Source: Celoporthe dispersa (Eukaryota > Ascomycota > Sordariomycetes > Diaporthales > Cryphonectriaceae). Taken from it: 64,000 nt of DNA. The stretch spans positions 1,860,001-1,924,000 of the forward strand of contig WAID01000002.1 of assembly GCA_016584495.1 (NCBI GenBank), read 5' to 3'. Position numbers and translations under genes: made by a program. Positions within the stretch are counted from its first letter, which is position 1; every line of letters begins with the position of its first letter. Positions 56,942-64,000 of the stretch are shown here, one piece after another. The notes under the pieces were generated by a model. It was not told where the DNA came from. It ran no database searches and was given only the letters and a program-made list of their open reading frames with translations.

Positions 56942-58073
56942 AAAATCTCTTTATTGTGGTATTCACAAGTGAAGGGTTTCCTGGTGCTGTTGGAAATATG
57001 AGGACATCAGCGCATTTATTTTTGAGCAGTATCTGTTTGAGTCCGACCGTCGACGCAGCTATATAGACCATCGCCGTTTCTAGGCAGCTGGGAGTGGTCA
57101 ATACTTTTAGCTGTCGCATAATATCAACAGTTTTTCCGAGCAAAAGACTCTTGACAGAGCTTGAATACCGATGCAGCCAGGAGATCAGGCTCCCAGCCCA
57201 TAGTAAAGATGGCTTCATTCTTTCTTTTCTTCTCCTTCCCCTCTCCTCCCCAAAACTATGCCCAGCCTACTCCTTTGCTCTGGGTTGGCTATTATCTAAG
57301 GGGTTGTTTCTTTCTAGAGGCTGACAATACCAAGTTGTCTGTTTGTACATTTGTCAAGTATCGTTTTCGCATTACCAATGCACCTAGGTCATTTCACGAT
57401 TTTATTCACCAGCTGAGGAAAGAGGCCAGGTTCAAGCTCTGGCTCAGCTTTAAGTTTGGTGGGCCCTGAAGTTGCCAGGCCGACATAGGCCATCGTCGAT
57501 AGCTGGACTCTGGAAACGCTCTACCCCCTTCCCTCATACTTGAATGCCCCTGGAGATACCAGATCCGGCGATCACAGAAGTAGTAGTATAAGCTGAGGAA
57601 GCTGCCGCATGAGCACTGCACTCTACAGCTTTGGGCTTGGCTCTTACGTTATTAATGTGGAAATGTGATACCTGGTGACCGCAACTACTATGGTTAGCAG
57701 CTTTCCTGAAAGGGCCATGGGGATCTGGGCTAGGGAACCGATTCTCGAGGCGATTTTTCGTCCCACATTGCATCGGAAGACATTCCTCGGGGGTGCCCCG
57801 ATGGCTTCCGGGGAACCTTGACACGCTAATACGTATTTGTTTTTAGCGACGAATCGACTAGGGTTTCTCTCTGTACAGGCCCGTGGCATTGTACATACCA
57901 GCCTATTTGTGCTACTCCCCGTTGGAAGATCGGCATGTTTCTGCTCTTTTCAATCAATGTGATCCAACTTTTATATACAGCAGCATCCTCTTGAGATCAT
58001 TTTATTCTCAAAACAAACGTTTGCTATTCTAGATGTCTTCTAAGAACTAATTACGCCAATATCCCCAAAGACG
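56942..58073. other. Intergenic region
   Basis: About 1.1 kb. It includes the dispersed MITE end at 57052-57120. Open frames such as 56874-57218 (minus) and 57161-57469 have no domain. Nothing else supportable. Confidence 0.45.
57052..57120 (-). repeat. Solo end of the 34.7-kb MITE family
   Basis: This stretch matches the reverse complement of 34684-34745: GCAGCTATATAGACCA is shared in the inner part and GGGAGTGGTCAATACTTTTAG in the terminal part with a few substitutions. The partner end was not found within 300 bp on either side, so this is a truncated copy. Confidence 0.6.
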
Positions 58074-59313
58074 ATGCCGTACGTCATCGGCCTCAACAGC
58101 GGTAGCTCCTTTGACGGAGTCGATGCCGTGTTGTGCAAGATCGATTTCGCGCCCGATGGCCACCCCACACCCCCAGTTTACATCGATGCTCTGACCGTGG
58201 ACTGGCCAGACGACCTTCAGGCACAGGTGCTGTCTGCATTCAGCAACTCCCTCACCATCTTCGAGCTCTGCCGCCTGAACTATGCCGCTGGTGCTGTCTA
58301 TGCCGAGGCTGCCAATGCCCTGATAAAGAAAGTAGGGCTCGAGCCCGAAGACATCGAGGTGATTGGTTATGATGGCCAGACCATATACCAAGAACCTGCG
58401 GAGAAAGAGCTCATGTCCAAGTACAGGCAGGACAGCACGGCTGGCCTTGTGGAGCGGTGGACCAAGGGCGGCTTTCCCTGTGGGCTCTTCATTGCTGAGT
58501 CGGGAGTAGTCGCTGCCCTGACCCAAGTGACAACCGTCACACAATTTCGCCCCGTGGATCACGCGCTGGGGGGCTCGGCCGCTCCACTGATGCAGTATCT
58601 CGACTTTGTGGCCTTTCGCGACAATGGACCCATCGCAACACTGAACATCGGTGGAATTGCCAACGTGCAGCTGGCTAACGCGGACCGTCGCCAGATGATG
58701 GCGTTCGACACCGGCCCAGGAAACGTCATCATCGACCACGTAGTCAAGGCCCGCAACGGCGCTCTCTACGACAAGGACGGCGAGCTGGCTGCCAAGGGAG
58801 CAGTCATTCCCGAGCTCCTCAAACGACTGCATGCTCACCCATTCTTCAAGAGGACCCCTCCACGGTCCGCGTGGCGGCTGGACTTTGGTGCCGACTTTGC
58901 CGATGATATCCTAGTGCAGCACAAGACGGCATCGACGGAAGACATCGTAGCCACTCTGACCGTCTTCACCGCGGAGTCGATCCGGAACTCCGTGGTGGAC
59001 ATAGTCATGAAGAAATCACCGATCAAGCAGCTCATCGCCAGCGGCGGCGGCACCCGCAACAAGACCCTGCTCAGTTGGTTGACCGACTTGATGGCAAAGC
59101 ACGGGGTTGAGGTGGTCCTCAGCGACGCCTATGGCCTCCCCTGCGACGTACAAGGAGGCCATCAAGTTTGCAACACTCGGGTTCGCAATGAAAAATCAGC
59201 TTGCCAACAACATTCCCGCCGCCGGTGGTGCTTCCTCCTACGCTATTCTGGGCAAGTTATCATGGGCGCCGAGACTGGCGAAAAATGCTGGGCCGTTGGA
59301 TGGGGTGTGTTAG
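58074..59313 (+). CDS. Anhydro-N-acetylmuramic acid kinase-like protein (AnmK family) (one frameshift)
   Basis: A single exon of about 412 residues. AnmK phosphorylates and opens 1,6-anhydro-MurNAc from peptidoglycan to MurNAc-6-phosphate. Family motifs in order: GLNSGSSFDGVDAVL (bacterial form GxMSGTSxDGxD), GYDGQTIYQEP (bacterial GSHGQT), VDHALGGSAAPL with the catalytic-type Asp, NIGGIANV, FDTGPGN(V)I(I)D and LIASGGGTRN. The His of GSHGQT is Asp here, so the active site differs. One extra base between about 59137 and 59155 shifts the frame; removing it gives DAYGLPCDVKEAIKFATLGF and the end at 59313. No introns. Fungi lack peptidoglycan, so transfer from bacteria followed by a new role, or use of bacterial cell-wall sugars, are the likely explanations. 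Confidence 0.9.
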
Positions 59314-59553
59314 GGAGTTGATGAGAATAAAGTGTATGCACGAGGCGCGGTGGGTGGGAATTTCTAGATCATGGATATTTGTCTGCGTGGTGGCCGTCAA
59401 TCATGGATCAAGGCCAGGTCAAACAGTAGACAATAAAATGGTATTGATTTCTCTGGAAAACGGTGGCTGTAACATACTCCCACAGCCATATGGATCTTGG
59501 AACGACCCGCCTGTGACATGAACCTGGGTGTGGGCTCTTTCTGACCATCACCC

Positions 59554-61915
59554 TCAACAGGATAGTGATGAAAATGGAAAGGTGGGATTATCTGACCTGT
59601 GGTTGTCTTCTAGCAAGTTTGCCTTGACATTGAGAAGGATTGCTAGGCAGTGCGATGTCACGCCATTTTCCTTGGCTGATTGGATGAGGGCAGACTCTGC
59701 TTTTGCGATCAAGAGAGGCGTGTCCATAAGCTGGCCATATTTTGGCAAGAATTTCGCCAACCCGGGCGTAGCCAGTGCGAGTATTAGGGTAAGTGCGGCG
59801 CCCCATATCCTGGTGCAGGTTAGAACCGTTCCTGAGAACCAAGATAAGTTTTGATGCCAGTAGACAATGAAGGCTTACATGTGCAGCTCAAACCAGTCTC
59901 GACGCCCCAGGCTCACTTCAGACCAGTGGGCATCATTTCCAAGGATTATCAGGCCAGCACACTGCAGACATCTGTAGCATGCATCATATATCCAGAAGGG
60001 TCGTTTTTCTGATTCTGGATTTCCATTTGGGGACCTCGAGTCACCACCGTCCAAAAGGAGCTTCAAAGGTCTCGTGAGCAATGTAATACAGGATAGGGCG
60101 GCACATGAGGAATTCGAGGATGTAGAACTTGAGACGCAAGTGAGCCTGCCCACAGATAGTCAGATGGTCAGGCGATTATGGTGTACGAGATCAAAAAAGA
60201 AGGAAAAAGAAAAAAGTAGAAATGAGGGGCGCTCACCGGCAAGTCAGGTAAAGGGTTTGGGATTGTCATCGCAGAACTCAGGTCTCGTGGGAAGTGCCAC
60301 TCGAGAGGGAGGTTCTCAAACCAGTGGGTCAGGTCTGCCTTGAGCTCGGTGAGCGAGTTGACGAGCATAGGCGGCTGCGAATAAGCCTGTTCAATGGTGT
60401 ACATTTGCGCTAGGACTCGATTTTGTATGTCGGAGACGGCAAAGGTAGCCTCGAGAAGGGTCTCTGCAAGTTTCTTGTTGGCTATCTCCCCCGCAGCCAT
60501 GTTCAAGTACTCAGTCTCGACATCCCTTAGCGACTTCATGACCAAGTCGTTGTTTATCAAGGGAAAGGTAGCTTCGGACGGTAGCCCATCCATGGTTAGG
60601 AGGATGTCACTGGGTGGATGATACTAATCAGACATGACTTCTCGAACAATATGCCCTCCAATCACTGACCTCTCTATGATATGATGAAGTTTCAAGCAGT
60701 CTTGAAACCGCTCCAACCACCATGGTTCATTGACCTGTCTGAAGATGCATGGAAAGCAGTGAGACGAAGATCTTGTAGGCTCTCGCGGACAATTGGGTGG
60801 ATATAACTCACCTCCTTCCACAGCGGCCGAGACGATCACCGGCAGCTTGGCTAAGTTTGAGGGCCCCGACGGGATAGGCCTCTGACATCAGAAGATGGGC
60901 ACCCAAGATCAAGAAGGCAATCGAATCATCGTCTGGCGCGAAGAACAGCTCTCCGACTTTGGCGTACGCACACCTGAATGCCTGTTGCTGCAAGTCCTTT
61001 GCCATGATATCTGCCGTATCATGACAGGACTTCTGATATGCCCCGCGTGCTGCCAGACTAATTGCTAACAAGAGCTGACAGCTGCACATATCCAGGGACA
61101 TTTGTCTGCCACCACCACCCGTGTAGGAAGGTGTAGAGCTTGGAGTAACAGGGCAGGGTGGAGATCCTTGCGACCGAAGCGTGGACAGGATGTTGGAATG
61201 ACGCTGTAGCATTTCACCGAGGAGGAAATCAATGCCGGTGCAGTTGGCTTGGATGCGTGCCAGGTATATATCCACCGCAGTCGCGTCTACCTCAACTGGG
61301 CCACCTAGAGACAAGCACGGGATGCCACCGCTCTCGGTCTCCTCGACATACTTAAGAGGGCTGACGCCGTCCATCGTAATGCTCATATTGATCCTAGGCC
61401 AATAGAGGAGCATCTTGTGAGAGGATGCAGTGTGGAAGAAGGGTGTCTGCCCGTAGAGGCTGGAGTGAAAAGGTTTGGTCAGTAATTTGTATTCGTTGAA
61501 CAGGTCCAACAAGATTATGTCCAACCTCTTTTCCTGGTGGCTGCCAGATCCTAGAGCATCCAACAGCGATGGGCTCTGCTGAGAGCGTAAACACGTTGCA
61601 CCAAGGTCCGGCGCCGCTCCCATCCTGGCCTCTAGGCGGTCCAGCCGATCTAGGAGTGTTTGCTCATTTCTGCGGCTTCATCAGCAATGAGATCGCGATG
61701 CCCCGCCGCGGTAATAAATAAGAACCGGGAGGTGAGCCCGCTCACAGGGATTGAGACTGCTCGGCAACGCTCGTCCGGTAGACGCACTGCCCGCCGGTAG
61801 TCCTGCAGTAGGAGCACGAGGGCCGCTCGGCGTCGCATCTGGTCTTGCGTGCTCTGCACGTGTTACATGCGGTATTTGTCTTCGACTTGCGTATTGACTG
61901 AGTGCTAGATGCCAT
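59554..61915 (-). CDS. Zn2Cys6 transcription factor with fungal-specific domain (one frameshift)
   Basis: Six exons (61915-61746, 61669-60812, 60738-60670, 60609-60237, 60145-59879, 59809-59554) close to 663 residues with one base removed. The N-terminal binuclear cluster is CNTCRARKTRCDAERPSCSYC then TTGGQC, with C-x2-C-x6-C-x6-C-x2-C-x6-C spacing and basic flanks. A short linker and coiled segment (LLDRLDRLEARM) precede the middle fungal-specific region (LLYWPRINMSI, YLARIQANCTGID, CSCQLLLAISLAARGAYQKS, VNEPWWLERFQDCLKLHHII). The final exons read RRDWFELHMIWGAALTLILALA. T4G2-type run at 60051-60058 (plus: CCAAAAGG) has one base extra. It likely controls a nearby or distant metabolic gene set; the SDR at 62616 is a candidate neighbour target. 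Confidence 0.9.
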
Positions 61916-62615
61916 TTTTTTCTTGACACGACTGGTCCGACAAAGAGGGAACAGAAGAAACGATAGTGTCAGCCACGGCCTTCTCCCTCTAGGAAAAGAA
62001 ACAGAAGTATGATGTGAAGAAGCGACGTGGGGATGCCCCTCCCCGCTAGGAGAGGGAAAGGATTCGCGCCCTGTGGGGCTCGGCTGCAAAGGGGGAGTAG
62101 AATCTGCTAGTCATGACAGGACCTGGTAGACGATTTCTACTGTGCAATGGCACATGGCAGCACCTTACTGAGTAGTTACCTACAACACTCTTGCCACCAG
62201 CGAAACTTTAATATAATATCAGACTTTGGGCGGTCCGCCGGCAAGCATGGACGCACACTTTAATTACCATGTTCTCAAGTGTGTCTCTCTGCGTTACGAA
62301 GCCCGATAGAATATAACTCATAAATATGACACGACGTACAACTATCGGAGACATTTCTTTCACCACCTTTTCTATGACGGCTACACATGCTATACAGATT
62401 GCAGAACCGGAATCAAACGTATTCGAGTAATTAGGAGCTGGGCTTGAAATAAAACTTGCCCGCGGGGTATACTTTGATCATGACCAAAGTAAGCTGAGAG
62501 AGAAGAAGAAGAAGAAAAGCACACATGAGTAAAAAGAACAAAATAGATTTATTTGATGAGTATCTTCAGCCGTGGTGGCAGAAGCGCAGACATAACCCCG
62601 TCGGTGCTGTATGCA
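61916..62615. other. Intergenic region
   Basis: About 700 bp between the transcription factor start and the 3' end of the SDR. No gene seen; purine-rich run at 62498-62525. Confidence 0.45.
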
Positions 62616-63688
62616 CTACGATGTGGCAGCAGGGTGCTTCCAGGAACTCGCACCGCCATCAACCAACAGATCCTGGCCTGTATACCAACTGCTCGCCTGG
62701 CTACACAGGAACAGCATGCACCCTTTCAGCTCTTCCGGGTTTCCAACTCTTCCAAACATTGTCTCCTGTTCCACCTGTTTGGCAAATGCAGGAGTCTCAG
62801 CTGCGACCTTCTTGTACATGTCTGTTCGCATCGGTCCCGGGGAGAGCGAGTTCACGCGGATACCGTAGGGGGCGAGTTCCATAGCCATTGGCTTCACGAG
62901 GCCACGGATAGCAGCCTTGGAGGCCGAGTAGACGCTGATGTTCTGGACGACGGTGGGGATATGTGAGGCGACACTGGCGATGAAGACAATGGAGCCCGTT
63001 GATGTCTCTTGGCCTGGGGCAGCAGCGCCTAGACGCTCGCGCTTACGCACCATGGCGTTGGCACAAGCTTGTGCGACGAGAAAAGAGCCGACAAACTAGG
63101 AATAGGAATCAGTACTCGCACGTCTTCCGGAGCTGCCCTTGAAGAATAACACTTTCCGGGGACCAGGGGGGGGGGCGCGATGTCTCACATTGACGCCAAA
63201 TGTCGAGCTTAGATTTTTGTCCGTAGAGGTCAAGAACGGCTCATCTGTCACGACGCCAGCCGCGTTCACACTACAGACATGATCATGGTCAGTTCAAGTG
63301 GAAAGAACGTTGCCCTCCTCGAGAAGGCCTAGGGAAGAAATGACTGACTTGATGTCGACACTGCCAAATTCCTGCTCGATTTGGTTGATGGTAGCAGTGA
63401 CCTGCTCACGGTTGGTGACATCAGTCTTGTAAAACTCGACCTTGACGCCGTACTTGTTTCGGAGCTTGTCTAAATTTTCGCCGGGAGAGCCCACATCTAG
63501 CACAGCGATGTTGGCTCCCGCCTCGGCCAGCACGTCAGCAAAGGCCAAACCAAGGCCCCGGGCTGCGCCAGTGAGGACTGCTGTCTTTTTTTTGACTGAG
63601 AACTAAGGGTGAAATGTAAAGTCAGCGGCACGTCTCAGGCTGTGTGGCGTTAGACTTTGTTGTGAGGGCGGATTAATACCTGCTCCAT
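62616..63688 (-). CDS. Short-chain dehydrogenase/reductase, polyol-type
   Basis: Four exons (63688-63680, 63602-63349, 63270-63189, 63095-62616) with 77-, 78- and 93-bp introns give 274 residues with no break. The first exon codes only three residues (MEQ). Motifs: TGAARGLG cofactor site, acidic VLDVGS after strand 2, NAAG, the serine strand IVFIASVAS, catalytic YSASK and SPGPMRTDM, then GQDLLVDGG. The acidic residue after strand 2 points to NAD(H) rather than NADP(H). Closest in style to arabinitol, sorbose or gluconate dehydrogenase-type SDRs of fungi. The next gene downstream is a Zn2Cys6 regulator on the same strand. Substrate unknown. Confidence 0.92.
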
Positions 63689-64000
63689 CGCGACTCAAAA
63701 ATCGGTTTAGGCTTTTTAGTTTTCTAGGCTCGCTCCAGTAACAGCAATCACCGTTATCAGAAATCCCGCAGTGAAACACAGAAATGTCTTCGTATAAGCC
63801 CTTTTGCTGGAGAAAAAAAAAGTTGTTATGCTTGAACGTCATTCTGTATATCATGCTCACGCAAGCCTGCTCTATATCCTTGGGGTTGAGAGTGCACCGT
63901 TGCTGACTTTCTCCACATACGAACACCTCGGGGGGCCTCCCTCGGAGTGGGGCCGACATCATGAGCTCTAACTCTATAGGGCATCGGATATACAGCGCCT
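63689..64000. other. Window end, no gene recognised
   Basis: Upstream flank of the SDR. A minus-strand open frame covers 63603-63962 but runs through the SDR's first intron in another frame and has no domain. Nothing else seen. Confidence 0.4.

Noticed and set aside
63603..63962. Minus-strand open frame at the window end
   Set aside because: It overlaps the first exon and first intron of the SDR in a different frame and lacks any motif.
1..64000. tRNA, rRNA, CRISPR or bacterial operon features
   Set aside because: I looked for B-box-like TTCGA contexts and regular repeat-spacer arrays and found none that hold up; the window is fungal nuclear DNA.

Overview
This window is nuclear DNA from a filamentous ascomycete (Pezizomycotina, probably Sordariomycetes). 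Genes carry one to six short introns (about 53-120 bp) with GT/AG ends and CTAAC-like branch points. The gene families are typical of moulds: HET-domain protein, Zn2Cys6 regulator, LaeA-like methyltransferase, sedolisin, cutinase, HAUS6 and RBM25. Apparent repeat-induced point mutation (RIP) and small inverted-repeat elements also fit. I assembled exons by hand; apart from the C-terminal joins of the LaeA-like methyltransferase, every multi-exon model quoted closes in frame once the stated single-base breaks are allowed for.

Left part (0-33 kb), mostly conserved core genes: an eroded SDR relic, a 2-oxoglutarate/Fe(II) oxygenase, a peroxisomal acyl-CoA oxidase ending SKL, a small secreted protein, an F-box-like protein, a mitochondrial-type SDR, a peroxisomal enoyl-CoA hydratase ending SKL, the splicing factor RBM25 divergent from mitochondrial ribosomal protein bS21m, a LaeA-like methyltransferase, augmin subunit HAUS6, a Gfo/Idh/MocA oxidoreductase, a small Cys protein, a family-16 methyltransferase, a PPxY protein and a secreted sedolisin. 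The two SKL enzymes form part of a peroxisomal beta-oxidation spiral. Both have CCTCGG motifs upstream, the core recognised by FarA/FarB-type fatty-acid regulators.

Middle part (33-46 kb), more AT-rich and accessory: a cutinase, miniature and fold-back inverted repeats, a gene of unknown function, a secreted Kex2-type repeat precursor broken by one TAG codon, a six-cysteine secreted protein, and an AIM6-like membrane protein.

Right part (46-64 kb): a head-to-head pair made of an acuF-like C2H2 zinc-finger protein and a DUF7580-type domain fused to a complete subtilisin protease, with a decayed partial copy of the latter nearby; a 377-bp polypyrimidine tract; a HET-domain gene; a fungal anhydro-N-acetylmuramic acid kinase; a Zn2Cys6 transcription factor; and an intact SDR. 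The 47-57 kb stretch looks like an allorecognition or innate-immunity neighbourhood.

A striking window-wide feature is that ten otherwise well-conserved genes each carry exactly one single-base indel, many in or beside homopolymers. This points to residual assembly errors rather than mass pseudogenisation. Gene ends given here read through those breaks.
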